Below are positions 1 through 8,815 of a stretch of DNA of 17,815 nucleotides, piece by piece. Source of the DNA: an uncultured Mycolicibacterium sp. (GTDB taxonomy: Bacteria > Actinomycetota > Actinomycetes > Mycobacteriales > Mycobacteriaceae). A program made the position numbers and the translations under genes. Location: contig NZ_CALDGS010000098.1 of assembly GCF_937941905.1 (NCBI RefSeq), forward strand, positions 1-17,815, read 5' to 3'. Positions within the stretch are counted from its first letter, which is position 1. Each line of letters begins with the position of its first letter. The notes beneath the pieces are model-generated. The model had not been told where the DNA came from. It searched no databases and saw only the letters and a program-made list of their open reading frames with translations.

Positions 1-55
1 GCTGGTGTCGCTGTCGGTCTACGGCGCCAACGGCAACTTCAACCTGTCCGGATAG
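1..55 (+). CDS. C-terminal end of a YrbEB-type (MlaE-family) permease, partial
   Basis: Only the last 17 codons and a TAG stop (53-55) are in the window; the frame starts at base 2 and reads LVSLSVYGANGNFNLSG. In mycobacterial mce operons the gene just before mceA is yrbEB, an inner-membrane permease of the MlaE family that works with YrbEA and an MlaF-type ATPase. The call rests on position (9 bases before the mceA GTG, same strand) and on the short hydrophobic tail, not on a domain, because too little is present. Another membrane protein cannot be excluded, but an intact mceA-F operon makes yrbEB by far the likeliest. Confidence 0.72.
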   Translation, partial: LVSLSVYGANGNFNLSG

Positions 56-64
56 GGGGGGACG

Positions 65-1342
65 GTGGCGAGCAAGTTCGGACCGGGTCCGGCGCATCGG
101 TCGGAGACCGACACCGCCGCGACTCCGGTCGCGGCCGCCCCGGGCCGCAGCTTCGGGGCCCGCGGCTGGGTCCGCCCGCTGGCCGGCCTGGGCACCGTCG
201 CGTTCGTCGCGGCGGTCGTCGCCGTCGCGATCGGCATGTTCAACGGCAGCTTCACCCGCGGCGAACCGGTCACCGTCATCGCCGACCGGGCCGGTCTGGT
301 GATGAACCCCGACGCCAAGGTGCGGATGCGCGACGTCGAGATCGGCCGGGTCGAGCGCATCGAACGCCGGCCCGACGGCACCGCCGCGCTGCGGCTGACC
401 ATCGACCCGGACCAGCTGCGGCACATCCCGGAGAACGTGCGCGTCGACATCGCCTCCTCGACGGTGTTCGGCGCCAAGGCCGTCCGCTTCGTCGACCCGC
501 CCGACCCGTCGCCCAAACGGCTGCAGCCCGGCGCGACGCTGCGCGGCGACCACGTCATGGTCGAGATCAACACCGTCTTCGAGGAACTCGTCGACGTGCT
601 GGACCGGATCGAGCCGACCAAGCTCAATCAGACCCTGGGCGCGATCTCGGCGGCGTTCTCCGGCCGCGGTGAGCAGTTCGGCCGCACCCTCGACGATTTC
701 GAGGCGCTGCTGGCCGAACTCGAGCCCAGCCTGCCCACCTTCGCCCGCGACCTGGAGCTGACCGCGCAGGTTGCGCAGGCCTACGGCGACGCCGCCCCGG
801 ACCTGCTGGCCACCACCCGGCACGCCATCACGCTGTCCGACGGCATCGTCGACGAGCAACAGCACCTGGACGCGTTCCTGATCAGCATGATCGGGCTGGC
901 CGACGTCGGCGACGACGTGCTCGGCGGCAACCGGCAGGCCGTCAGCGAGGTGCTCGACCTGCTGGTGCCCACCACCGACCTGTTCAACGAGTACGCGTCG
1001 GCCATCGACTGCACGCTGCGCGGCATGCAGGTGGCGATGAACGCGCCGCCGCAGCTCGAACCCGGTGTGGTGGTGAGCGTGGCGTTCACCCTCGGCATCG
1101 AGCGGTACCGCTACCCGCAGAATCTGCCGAAGGTGGGTGCCAAGGGCGGGCCGCAGTGCATGGGGCTGCCCGACATCGGCTTCGGCAACCGGTCGAAGTA
1201 CCTCGTCACCGACACCAACGCCAACCCCTGGCAGTACGGCAACCGGGGCATCCTGCTCAACTCCGACGGGCTCAAGCAGCTGCTGTTCGGCCCGCTGGAC
1301 GGGCCGCCGCGCAACACCGCCCAGATTGGACAACCGGGATGA
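65..1342 (+). CDS. mceA: MceA-type Mce family lipid-transport protein
   Basis: First of six MCE-domain proteins, expected to form with MceB-F a periplasmic conduit for lipids that enter through the YrbE permease. The protein has 425 residues. A basic N-terminus is followed by one membrane anchor at about 38-58, then the MlaD/MCE domain at about 66-145, with the family-typical stretch GLVMNPDAKVRMRDVEIGRV at 77-96. A long helical region to about 300 and a C-terminal Mce part with two cysteines follow. There is no lipobox. GTG at 65 is chosen because a purine-rich AGGGGGGGAC tract lies just upstream and the whole signal anchor is kept. The TGA overlaps the mceB ATG (ATGA), so translation is probably coupled. 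I cannot tell which numbered mce class it belongs to. Confidence 0.93.
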   Translation: MASKFGPGPAHRSETDTAATPVAAAPGRSFGARGWVRPLAGLGTVAFVAAVVAVAIGMFNGSFTRGEPVTVIADRAGLVMNPDAKVRMRDVEIGRVERIERRPDGTAALRLTIDPDQLRHIPENVRVDIASSTVFGAKAVRFVDPPDPSPKRLQPGATLRGDHVMVEINTVFEELVDVLDRIEPTKLNQTLGAISAAFSGRGEQFGRTLDDFEALLAELEPSLPTFARDLELTAQVAQAYGDAAPDLLATTRHAITLSDGIVDEQQHLDAFLISMIGLADVGDDVLGGNRQAVSEVLDLLVPTTDLFNEYASAIDCTLRGMQVAMNAPPQLEPGVVVSVAFTLGIERYRYPQNLPKVGAKGGPQCMGLPDIGFGNRSKYLVTDTNANPWQYGNRGILLNSDGLKQLLFGPLDGPPRNTAQIGQPG

Positions 1343-2364
1343 CGCGCACCGGCAGGACGATCCTGAAGTTCGGCGTGTTCGCCACGGTGATGGTGGTGCT
1401 CACCGCCTTCCTGTTCCTGACCTTCAGCCAGTACCGCGGCGGCGCGGCCAACCGCTACTCGGCGGTGTTCACCGACGCCTCCCGGCTGGCGGCCGGCGAC
1501 TCGGTCCGGGTCGCCGGGGTGCGGGTGGGCACCGTGAAAAAGGTGGCGCTGCAACCGGACCGGACGGTGCTGGTGGAATTCGACGCGGACCGGGACGTGG
1601 TGCTGACCACCGGCACCCGGGCCGCGGTCCGCTACCTCAACCTCACCGGGGACCGCTACCTGGAACTGCTGGACGGGCCCGGCTCCACCCGGGTGCTGCC
1701 GGCCGGCGCGCAGATCCCCAGGGAGCAGACCGCGCCCGCCCTGGACCTGGACCTCCTGCTGGGTGGGTTGCGGCCGGTCATCAACGGGCTCAACCCGAGT
1801 GACGTCAACGCGCTGACCACCGCGCTGGTGGACATCTTCCAGGGCCAGAGCGACACCCTGGACTCGCTGCTGGCCCGGACCTCCTCGTTCAGCCGGACAC
1901 TGGCCGACAACAGCACGGTGGTGGGCGAGCTCATCGACAACCTCAACACCGTGGTGGGCACCCTGGACCGCGACGGCGACCGGTTCTCCGCCGCCATCGA
2001 CCGGCTCGAGGAACTCGTCGGCGGGCTGGCCGCCGACCGCGACCCGATCGGCACCGCCATCACCGCGTTGGAGCGCGGCACCGCATCGATGGCCGGACTG
2101 CTCGGCGCGGCCCGGGCTCCGCTGGCCGGGACGATCGACCAACTCAACGAGACCGCACGGCTGCTGCACGACCGCGAGATCGTGCTGGACCGGGCGCTGC
2201 AGCGGGGGCCGGAGAAATTCCGCAAACTGGCCCGGCTCGGTTCCTACGGCAGCTGGATCATGTACTACGTCTGCGGCATCCAGATCCGGGTCACCGACCT
2301 GCAGGGCCGCACGGCGGTGTTCCCGATGTTGCGGCAGGACGCCGGAAGGTGCAGTGAGCCCTGA
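1339..2364 (+). CDS. mceB: MceB-type Mce family protein
   Basis: Second subunit of the Mce complex, 341 residues. It has a short basic N-terminus, a membrane anchor at about 9-29, an MCE domain at about 38-114 with the motif DSVRVAGVRVGTVKKV (54-69), then a long alpha-helical region rich in heptad-like Leu/Asp/Thr patterns that ends with a compact tail (YYVCGIQIRV, then a final CSEP). There is no proline-rich tail, as is usual for MceB. The ATG at 1339 overlaps the mceA stop as ATGA. A longer upstream reading of this frame exists, but it would run through mceA and has no family support. Role and complex membership come from family knowledge; the transported lipid is unknown. Confidence 0.93.
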   Translation: MTRTGRTILKFGVFATVMVVLTAFLFLTFSQYRGGAANRYSAVFTDASRLAAGDSVRVAGVRVGTVKKVALQPDRTVLVEFDADRDVVLTTGTRAAVRYLNLTGDRYLELLDGPGSTRVLPAGAQIPREQTAPALDLDLLLGGLRPVINGLNPSDVNALTTALVDIFQGQSDTLDSLLARTSSFSRTLADNSTVVGELIDNLNTVVGTLDRDGDRFSAAIDRLEELVGGLAADRDPIGTAITALERGTASMAGLLGAARAPLAGTIDQLNETARLLHDREIVLDRALQRGPEKFRKLARLGSYGSWIMYYVCGIQIRVTDLQGRTAVFPMLRQDAGRCSEP

Positions 2365-3446
2365 TGCGTAAGTACCGGGAATCCAACCTGATCCGCGCCG
2401 GGTTCATCGGCGTGATGGTCATGGTGCTGATCGTCGCGATCGGCCTGCAACCGGAGCGGATCCTGCAGTGGGCCACCTCGATCCGCCACCAGGCGTTGTT
2501 CACCGAGGCCGGTGGCATCGCGGTCGGCAACGACGTGACGATCTCCGGGATCAAGGTCGGCTCGGTCACCGACGTGCGTCTGCAGGACGGTCTGGCGCTG
2601 GTCACCTTCACCTCCGACGCCCGCTATCCGCTGGGCTCGCTGACCACCGCGCACATCCGTACCGGTTCGCTGCTCGGCGAGCGGGTGCTCACCCTGGAGC
2701 CGGCCGGCACCGGCAGCCTGGACAGCACCGACGTCATCCCGACCTCGCGCACCTCGTCGCCGTACTCGCTGACCGACGCCGTCGGCGAACTGGCCGCCAA
2801 CACCGCCGACACCGACACCGACGCGCTGAACCGGTCGCTGGACACCCTCTCGGAGACCATCGAGCGGATCTCCCCGCGGCTGGGCCCCACCTTCGACGGG
2901 ATCAGCCGGCTGAGCCGGTCGCTCAACGAGCGCAACGAGAACCTGGCCGCCCTGCTGCGCAGCGCCACCGAGGTGACCGCGGTGCTCGCCCAGCGCAGCG
3001 ACCGGCTCAACACCCTGCTGCTCAACGCCAACGACCTGCTCGCGGTCCTCGACGCCCGGCGGCAGGCCATCGTCGATCTGATGGCCAACGTCACCGCCGT
3101 GTCGCGGGAGCTGCGCGGGCTGATCGCCGACAACGAGGCCGAGCTCGCCCCGACGCTGGACCGGCTCAACTCGGTGATGGCGATGCTGGAACGCAACCGG
3201 GAGAACATCGCCAAGATCCTGCCCAGCCTGAAGAAGTTCATGCTGGCCCAGGGCGAGACGCTGGCCAACGGGCCCTACTACAACGCGTTCGTGCCCAACC
3301 TGATGCTGGCCCAGACGCTGCAGCCGTTCCTGGACTACGCGTTCGGGTTCCGGCGCGGCACCAACGCCGGCCAGCCGCCGGACGCGGCGGGCCCGCGGAC
3401 CGAGCTGCCGCTGCCGTACAACGGGATTCCGGGAGGCACCCGATGA
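2364..3446 (+). CDS. mceC: MceC-type Mce family protein
   Basis: Third Mce subunit, 360 residues. A membrane anchor lies at about 12-28 after a charged N-terminus (MRKYRESNLIR). An MCE domain follows at about 42-113, with GNDVTISGIKVGSVTDVRL and RTGSLLGERVLTLEP. A long predicted helical domain to about 300 includes repeated SxRLNxLLxxxN-like patterns. A moderately proline- and glycine-rich end (AGQPPDAAGPRTELPLPYNG) closes it. ATG at 2364 shares one base with the mceB stop (TGATG), typical of termination-reinitiation coupling. Helical regions of this kind form the tube in known MCE assemblies; that role is inferred here from the family. Confidence 0.92.
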   Translation: MRKYRESNLIRAGFIGVMVMVLIVAIGLQPERILQWATSIRHQALFTEAGGIAVGNDVTISGIKVGSVTDVRLQDGLALVTFTSDARYPLGSLTTAHIRTGSLLGERVLTLEPAGTGSLDSTDVIPTSRTSSPYSLTDAVGELAANTADTDTDALNRSLDTLSETIERISPRLGPTFDGISRLSRSLNERNENLAALLRSATEVTAVLAQRSDRLNTLLLNANDLLAVLDARRQAIVDLMANVTAVSRELRGLIADNEAELAPTLDRLNSVMAMLERNRENIAKILPSLKKFMLAQGETLANGPYYNAFVPNLMLAQTLQPFLDYAFGFRRGTNAGQPPDAAGPRTELPLPYNGIPGGTR

Positions 3447-4900
3447 CCGGGCGCAGGCGTTCCACGGTGCTGCTCGCCGCGGTGCTGGCGGTGCTGCTGC
3501 TGGCCGGTGCGGCCGTCCTGGTCCGCAACGCGGTGTCCGGCACCCGCACCATCACGGCGCTGTTCACCACCGCGACCGGCATCTATCCCGGCGACGACGT
3601 GCGGGTGGCGGGGGTGCCGGTGGGGCGCATCGCCGCCATCACCCCGGAGGGCACCCACACCCGGCTGGTGCTCGAGGTCGACCGCGACGTCCCGATCCCG
3701 GCCGACGTCAAGGCCGTCATCGTCGCGCCGAACCTCGTCGCCGCCCGCTACGTCCAGCTCACCCCGGCCTATCGCGCCAGCGAGGGCGGGCCCACCCTGC
3801 CCGACGGCGCCGAACTCGGCCCGGACCGCACCGCGGTGCCGGTGGAGTGGGACGAGATCAAGGAACAGCTGATGCGGCTGGCCACCGAACTCGGGCCCGA
3901 GCAGGGGGTGTCCGACACCGCGGTGTCCCGGTTCATCGACACCGCCGCCGACGCGATGGCGGGCAACGGCGCCAAGCTGCGGGAGAGCATCGCAGGGCTG
4001 TCCGGGGTGGCCCGGGTGCTCGCCGAGGGCAGCGGCAACGTCGTCGACATCATCGAACACCTGCAGACGTTCGTCGGCACCCTGCGTGACAGCAACGAGC
4101 AGATCGTGCTGTTCCAGAACCGGCTGGCCACCCTGACCAGTGTGATCGACGGCAGCCGTTCGGATCTCGACGCCGCGCTGCAGGAACTGTCCGTCGCCGT
4201 CGGCGAGGTCACCCGGTTCGTCACCGAGACCCGGGACCGCACCTCCGAACAGGTGCAGCGGCTGGCCAACGTCACCCGCAACCTGCTCGACAACAAGCTC
4301 GAGCTGGAGAACATCCTGCACATCGCGCCCAACGCGCTGGTCAACGCCTACAACATCTACAACCCGGACACCGGTACCCCGGTGGGCCAGTTCGTGATGA
4401 ACAACTTCTCCAACCCGGTGGCGTTCATCTGCGGCGCCGTCGGCGCGGTGGAGAACACCACCGCCCCCGAGACCGCCAAGCTGTGCGCCCAGTACCTCGG
4501 GCCGGCGCTGCGGCTGCTGAACTTCAACTACCTGCCGTTCCCGGTCAACCCGTTCCTGATGCCGTCGGCGAACCCGGACAACCTCGTCTACTCCGAGCCG
4601 CACCTGGCCCCCGGGGCCGGTGGCCCCGAACCGAGCCCGCCCGAGCCGCCGCCGGCCATCTCGGCCTACCTCGGCGTGCCGCCCGGGCCGCCGCCGTTCA
4701 CCGGTCGCCCGCCCGGGGTGCCGCCGCCGGGGGCGCAGCAGATGCTGCCGGGGGCGCCGCCGGTGATCCCGCCGAGCGTGCCGTCGTCGATGCGCGACGC
4801 GATCCTCAATCCGGGCGGGGTGCCGCACGGTCCCCAGCCCGCCCCGCCGCCGCCGTTGCCGGCCGAGGCGGCACCGGCAGAAGGGACGCCACCAGCATGA
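3443..4900 (+). CDS. mceD: MceD-type Mce family protein with long proline-rich tail
   Basis: Fourth Mce subunit, 485 residues. It has an Arg-rich start (MTGRRRS), a very hydrophobic anchor at about 7-27, an MCE domain at about 36-115 (motif GDDVRVAGVPVGRIAAI), a helical domain to about 330 and a segment with two cysteines (FICGAVGAVEN and AKLCAQYLGPAL). From about residue 390 to the end the protein is proline-, glycine- and alanine-rich, which suggests an extended, disordered, surface-reaching tail. The ATG at 3443 overlaps the mceC stop as ATGA, and GGGAGG lies about 8 bases before it, a good ribosome binding site. The anchor and N-terminus argue for this start over longer readings of the frame, which would cross mceC. 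Confidence 0.92.
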   Translation: MTGRRRSTVLLAAVLAVLLLAGAAVLVRNAVSGTRTITALFTTATGIYPGDDVRVAGVPVGRIAAITPEGTHTRLVLEVDRDVPIPADVKAVIVAPNLVAARYVQLTPAYRASEGGPTLPDGAELGPDRTAVPVEWDEIKEQLMRLATELGPEQGVSDTAVSRFIDTAADAMAGNGAKLRESIAGLSGVARVLAEGSGNVVDIIEHLQTFVGTLRDSNEQIVLFQNRLATLTSVIDGSRSDLDAALQELSVAVGEVTRFVTETRDRTSEQVQRLANVTRNLLDNKLELENILHIAPNALVNAYNIYNPDTGTPVGQFVMNNFSNPVAFICGAVGAVENTTAPETAKLCAQYLGPALRLLNFNYLPFPVNPFLMPSANPDNLVYSEPHLAPGAGGPEPSPPEPPPAISAYLGVPPGPPPFTGRPPGVPPPGAQQMLPGAPPVIPPSVPSSMRDAILNPGGVPHGPQPAPPPPLPAEAAPAEGTPPA

Positions 4901-6312
4901 GGGCTGCCAGGGTGATTCGCCGGACCGTGGCCGCGGCCGGGTGCGTGGTGCTACTGGCCAGCGGCTGCGGGTTCGAGGGCGTCAACTCGCTGCCGCTGCC
5001 GGGTGCGGCGGGCCGTGGTCCCGGCGCGGTGACGTACCGCGTCGAGATCGCCAACGTCGCCACGCTGGAACCGAACTCACCGGTGATGATCGACGACACG
5101 GTGGTCGGCAGCGTGCGCGGCATGCGGGCCAAGGGCTGGCACGCCGAGGTGGAGGTGTCGGTGGAGCCCGACGTCGTGGTGCCCGCCAACGCGGTGGCCC
5201 GGATCGGCCAGACCAGCCTGCTCGGCTCGATGCACCTGTCGCTGGACCCGCCGCCGGGGGAGCCGCCCCGGGGCCGGCTGGAGCCCGGCGCCACCGTGGC
5301 GCTGAGTGACGCGTCGACCTATCCGACCACCGAGCAGACCCTCTCGGCGCTGGCCGCGGTGGTCAACGGCGGGGGACTGGGGCAGATCGGCGACGTCATC
5401 CACAACATGAGCACCGCGCTGTCCGGCCGCGAACAGCAGATCCGCGACCTGCTCGGGCGGCTGGACACCTTCGTCGGCACCCTCGACGAACAGAGCGCCG
5501 ACATCGTCACCGCCGTCGACGCGCTGAACCGGCTGGCCGGCACCTTCGCCGCGCAGCGCGACGAGATCACCCGGGCGCTGGAACACATCCCGCCGGCGCT
5601 GGAGGTGCTCAACGCCGAACGGCCCCGGCTCACCACCGCGCTGCAGCGGCTGGGCACGTTCAGCGACACCGCGACCCGGTTCGTCAACGACTCGCAGGAG
5701 GACCTGGTCCGCAACCTGCGCAACATGGAGCCGGCACTGCGGGCGCTGGCCGCCGGCGGGCCGCAGCTGCCCGACACGCTGGCCTACGCCCTGCACTTCC
5801 CGTTCACCGAGAGCTTCATCGACCGGGCCATCCGGGGCGACTACTACAACCTGTTCGCCATCATCGACCTGACCATCCCGCGGCTGAAGCGCAGCCTGTT
5901 CCTGGGCACCCGGTGGGGGCAGGAGGGCGCCCAGCTCGTCCCCGCGCCGGGTGACCCGTACTGGCTGCTGTACACCTACGACCCGCTCAAGCTCGGCATC
6001 GACCCGCCGCCGCCCAACCTGGTGCCGCCGCTGGGCGACGAGGCGTTCCCGCCGGCGCCGCCGGAGGCGGCCATGCCGAACACGCTGGAGCCGCCGGGAT
6101 TCGGGATGGGCAGCCCGGAGGGCGAGCCGGCGGCGCCGATGCCCCCGATGCCCCCGGACGCCGGTCCGATCCTGCCGGTGGCCCCGCAGCAGCTGCTGTC
6201 GCTGCCCGGCACGGTGGCGCCGGTCGAGACGCCGCCCCCGCCGCCCGGGCAGGCACCGCCGCTGTTCGCCGGCCCCTTCGAGGCCGCACCGGCCCCGGGA
6301 GGAGGTGGCTGA
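4897..6312 (+). CDS. mceE: MceE-type Mce lipoprotein (LprK/LprN-like)
   Basis: The lipid-anchored subunit of the Mce complex, 471 residues. The N-terminus is a lipoprotein signal: MRAARVIRR, a hydrophobic core, then LLASGC with the probable lipidated cysteine at 24. The MCE domain spans about 45-117 (VMIDDTVVGSVRGMR; RIGQTSLLGSMHLSLDPP). A helical domain reaches about 300, followed by FTESFIDRAIRGDYYNLFAI, characteristic of this family, and a proline-rich tail from about 370. It starts at ATG 4897, overlapping the mceD stop as ATGA. It has the position and lipobox of LprK and LprN in the M. tuberculosis mce operons. Lipidation is predicted from sequence only. Confidence 0.93.
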   Translation: MRAARVIRRTVAAAGCVVLLASGCGFEGVNSLPLPGAAGRGPGAVTYRVEIANVATLEPNSPVMIDDTVVGSVRGMRAKGWHAEVEVSVEPDVVVPANAVARIGQTSLLGSMHLSLDPPPGEPPRGRLEPGATVALSDASTYPTTEQTLSALAAVVNGGGLGQIGDVIHNMSTALSGREQQIRDLLGRLDTFVGTLDEQSADIVTAVDALNRLAGTFAAQRDEITRALEHIPPALEVLNAERPRLTTALQRLGTFSDTATRFVNDSQEDLVRNLRNMEPALRALAAGGPQLPDTLAYALHFPFTESFIDRAIRGDYYNLFAIIDLTIPRLKRSLFLGTRWGQEGAQLVPAPGDPYWLLYTYDPLKLGIDPPPPNLVPPLGDEAFPPAPPEAAMPNTLEPPGFGMGSPEGEPAAPMPPMPPDAGPILPVAPQQLLSLPGTVAPVETPPPPPGQAPPLFAGPFEAAPAPGGGG

Positions 6313-8057
6313 TGCTCACCCGGTTCGTCCGCAACCAGCTGATCATCTTCACCATCGCCTCGGTGGTGGGGGTGGCGGTGATGGTGTTCACCTACATGCA
6401 GGTGCCGATGCTGCTCGGCATCGGCCGGATCACGGTGACGCTCGAACTGCCCGCCGGCGGCGGGCTCTACCGGTTCAGCAACGTGACCTACCGCGGGGTG
6501 CAGGTCGGCAAGGTGCAGTCGGTGTCGCTCACCGACGACGGTGCGCGGGCGGTGATGTCGCTGGCCCGCGAACCGCGGATCCCGGCCGATCTGCGTGCCG
6601 AGGTGCGCAGCATGTCGGCGGTCGGCGAACAGTACGTCGAACTGCTCCCGAACACCGACGCCGGGCCGTACCTGGAGGACGGGGCGGTGATCCCGCGGTC
6701 GGTCACCAGCGTGCCGCAGCAGGTGGGCCCGATGCTCGAGCAGCTCAACGCGCTGGTGCAGACCATCCCGAAGGAGAGCCTCACCCGCCTGCTCGACGAG
6801 GCCTACGCGGCGTTCAACGGCACCGGCTACGACTTCGCCTCGCTGGTCGACTCGTCGGCGGTCATCACCCGTGACGCGCGGGCCACGGCCGGGCGCACCC
6901 GCGCGCTCACCGAGGACGCCGAGCCGTTCCTGGAGGCGCAGGCCCGCACCTCCGACGCGATCCGCACGTGGGCGGCCGCGCTGTCCGGGATCACCGGCCA
7001 GCTCGCCCAGGACGACCCGCAGGTGCGCACCATCCTGCGCGAGGGACCCGGGTTCGCCCAGGAGACCTCGCGGCTGCTCGAACAGGTGCGGCCCACCCTG
7101 CCGGTGCTGCTGGCGAACATGGCCACCTTCGGCCGGATCGGTGTGGTCTACAACCCCTCCATCGAGCAGCTGCTGGTGCTGGTGCCGCCGTTCGTCGCGC
7201 AGGTGCAGACCTACCTGCCGATGACGAACCCCACCGGGATCCCGCTGGGCGACTTCTCGCTGGGTCTGGGCGACCCGCCGGCCTGCACGGTCGGGTTCCT
7301 GCCGCCCTCGTCCTGGCGCAGCCCGGCCGACCTGTCCATCGTCGACACCCCGGACAACCTGTACTGCAAGCTGCCGCAGGACTCCCCGATCGCGGTGCGC
7401 GGGGCGCGCAACTACCCGTGCATGGAGCATCCCGGCAAGCGGGCGCCGACCGTCGAACTGTGCAACGACCCGGTGGGGTTCCAGCCGCTGGCCCAGCGGC
7501 AGCACGCGCTCGGGCCGTACCCGTTCGACCCCAACCTGGTCGGCCAGGGGGTGCCGATCGATTCGCGGGCGGCGCTGGACGACAACACCTTCGGACCGAT
7601 CGAGGGCACCCCGCTGCCACCCGGGGTGACCGCACCGCCGCCGCAGATCCCGCGGCCGCCGTCACCACCGCCGAACTACGCCGGCACCAACCCGGGGTCG
7701 ATGCTGCCCGGCCAGCCGCTGTATGTCGAGCCGCCGGTGAGCCCGCCCGGGCCGGAACAGGTGCTCGCCCCGGACGCGGTGCCGCTGCCGCCGGCCCAGG
7801 AGCCGAAGGCGACGCAAGTGCCGGTGCCGCACGGGATCTCGCCGGAGGAACTGCACCTGCCACCGGGCTACGAGCCGGTGCAGCAGCCGGCGCCGGTGGT
7901 CTCGCCGAGTTCGGCCGCCGGCGGGTCCGGTCCGTCGGTCGGGGTGGCCAAGTACAACCCGCGCACCGGCGAGTACCTGGGCAGCGACGGAAAGCTGTAC
8001 CGGCAGGCCGATCTGGTCGGCGCGCCGAAGCGGTGGCAGGAGATGCTGCCGACGTAA
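6312..8057 (+). CDS. mceF: MceF-type Mce family protein with proline-rich tail and C-terminal module
   Basis: Last and largest Mce subunit, 581 residues. The membrane anchor is at about 9-29 and the MCE domain at about 40-114 (VTYRGVQVGKVQSV; SMSAVGEQYVELLP). A helical domain follows to about 310, then a C-terminal domain with four cysteines (ACTVGF, YCKLP, PCMEH, LCNDP) that could form two disulfides. A proline-rich segment covers about 433-543. The final ~38 residues form a separate polar module (YNPRTGEYLGSDGKLY, ADLVGAPKRWQEML). GGAGGAGG lies directly before ATG 6312, which shares one base with the mceE stop (TGATG). No Mas/Mam-type accessory gene follows; the operon ends at the hairpin 15 bases downstream. 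Confidence 0.92.
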   Translation: MLTRFVRNQLIIFTIASVVGVAVMVFTYMQVPMLLGIGRITVTLELPAGGGLYRFSNVTYRGVQVGKVQSVSLTDDGARAVMSLAREPRIPADLRAEVRSMSAVGEQYVELLPNTDAGPYLEDGAVIPRSVTSVPQQVGPMLEQLNALVQTIPKESLTRLLDEAYAAFNGTGYDFASLVDSSAVITRDARATAGRTRALTEDAEPFLEAQARTSDAIRTWAAALSGITGQLAQDDPQVRTILREGPGFAQETSRLLEQVRPTLPVLLANMATFGRIGVVYNPSIEQLLVLVPPFVAQVQTYLPMTNPTGIPLGDFSLGLGDPPACTVGFLPPSSWRSPADLSIVDTPDNLYCKLPQDSPIAVRGARNYPCMEHPGKRAPTVELCNDPVGFQPLAQRQHALGPYPFDPNLVGQGVPIDSRAALDDNTFGPIEGTPLPPGVTAPPPQIPRPPSPPPNYAGTNPGSMLPGQPLYVEPPVSPPGPEQVLAPDAVPLPPAQEPKATQVPVPHGISPEELHLPPGYEPVQQPAPVVSPSSAAGGSGPSVGVAKYNPRTGEYLGSDGKLYRQADLVGAPKRWQEMLPT

Positions 8058-8071
8058 CGCCCGTCCGTCAC

Positions 8072-8132
8072 CGCGAGCGGACGCGAAACCCCCTGCCGCA
8101 GCCGCCGGCAGGGGGTTTCGCGTCGGCTCGCG
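8072..8132. terminator. Long palindromic hairpin, bidirectional terminator between mceF and the convergent secreted-protein gene
   Basis: The arms 8082-8098 and 8106-8122 pair perfectly over 17 bases around a 7-base loop. With one G:G mismatch the stem extends to 8072-8098 / 8106-8132. The inner stem holds CGAAACCCCC / GGGGGTTTCG and the outer stem GCGAGC / GCTCGC. It sits between two converging genes (stops at 8057 and 8150), where a terminator serving both strands is expected. There is no strong U-tract, which is common in high-GC actinobacteria. A relative with the same outer arms lies at 13939-13993. Confidence 0.75.
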
Positions 8133-8149
8133 AGGGAGAAGCAGGAGGG

Positions 8150-8668
8150 TCAGTCGGAGATCTTGCGCATGTAGAACGGCATCCGGATGTGCGGCCACTG
8201 GTTGCGGCCGCAGGAGCCGCTGGCCCCGATCGTGGCGTTCTCCCCGGTGAACTCGTCGGAGCCCTCCTGGTAACGACCGTCGAATCCGACCGGGTAGATC
8301 TTGTAGGTGCGCAGACCCTCGACGGGCCGGCCGTCCGCGCAGTACCGCCACTCGGGCAGCACCCGCTTGACGTACCACAGCCCGGTGGTGGTGTAGATCG
8401 GCGCGGTCCAGCCCTGGTCGCTCTCCACCGTGCCGGTGCACTCGATGGGGGAGATGCACTGGGTGGAGATCTTCCAGATCGCGCGCTCCCCGGGCTGGTC
8501 CTGGTAGCGTTCGTTGACCCGGGCGAAGTTCCCGTTCGACGACACCGCGAACGTGCCGTTGATTCCCCAGTCCTCGGGACCCGCGGCGGCCGACGGCGCC
8601 GGCAGCATCCCGGCCGCCACTACGGCCGCAACGGCCGCGGCACGGGCCCCCATCCGCGTGGCTGCCAT
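8150..8668 (-). CDS. Exported 4-cysteine protein of unknown function (paralogue of the protein at 9683-10177)
   Basis: 172 residues. A signal peptide covers about 1-29 (alanine-rich core, likely cleavage after PSAAA, before GPEDWG). The mature part has cysteines at 71, 77, 110 and 153, consistent with two disulfides, and many aromatic residues. I do not recognise a named family. It shares a framework with the protein at 9683-10177: a TF pair at the mature N-terminus, Trp six residues before the first Cys, a TGE motif 10-12 residues before the last Cys, and a PF[YF] end. The ATG at 8668 follows a -10-like TATCGT by 6 bases, so the mRNA may be leaderless; an internal Met6 is an alternative start. 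It converges on mceF and diverges from the gene at 8816. Confidence 0.82.
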   Translation of the reverse strand: MAATRMGARAAAVAAVVAAGMLPAPSAAAGPEDWGINGTFAVSSNGNFARVNERYQDQPGERAIWKISTQCISPIECTGTVESDQGWTAPIYTTTGLWYVKRVLPEWRYCADGRPVEGLRTYKIYPVGFDGRYQEGSDEFTGENATIGASGSCGRNQWPHIRMPFYMRKISD

Positions 8669-8674
8669 GTCAGG

Positions 8675-8680
8675 ACGATA
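8675..8680 (-). promoter_or_regulatory. -10 element for the secreted-protein gene, leaderless arrangement
   Basis: On the minus strand the hexamer TATCGT fits the mycobacterial TANNNT consensus and ends 6 bases before the ATG at 8668. With the usual 6-7 base gap from -10 to start point, transcription would begin at or next to the ATG. No convincing -35 is seen. The rest of the 8669-8815 divergent gap has no further clear element; the gene at 8816 lacks an obvious TANNNT box. Confidence 0.45.
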
Positions 8681-8815
8681 ACAGCTCGTCGGCTAGAGCC
8701 GTTGTCGTTCACACAATTTCGCCTCGATCCCCGGGCGCGCGCGAAAGCCCGCGGATTTCACGACCGTTCGCCGGATTCGGTGTCGAACCGCACGCCGGTG
8801 TGGGACAGTTGAACC

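Noticed and set aside
3335..4828. Long minus-strand open frame of 497 codons opposite mceC-mceD
   Set aside because: It is an antisense shadow of real Mce genes in high-GC DNA: it is His/Arg/Gly-rich, has no domain, and the opposite strand encodes clear Mce motifs.
4600..4890. Proline-rich low-complexity repeats at the end of mceD (and similar in mceE, mceF), considered as PPE-like or repeat proteins
   Set aside because: They are in frame with complete Mce proteins and match the usual disordered tails of this family; no regular repeat unit is seen.
5976..7505. Minus-strand open frame of 509 codons opposite mceE-mceF
   Set aside because: No recognisable domain or start signal, and it spans the mceE/mceF junction in antisense.
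6968..8812. Plus-strand frame of 614 codons running past mceF into the secreted-protein gene
   Set aside because: It is an alternative frame of mceF that continues through the terminator hairpin and the opposite-strand gene; biased composition and no domain.
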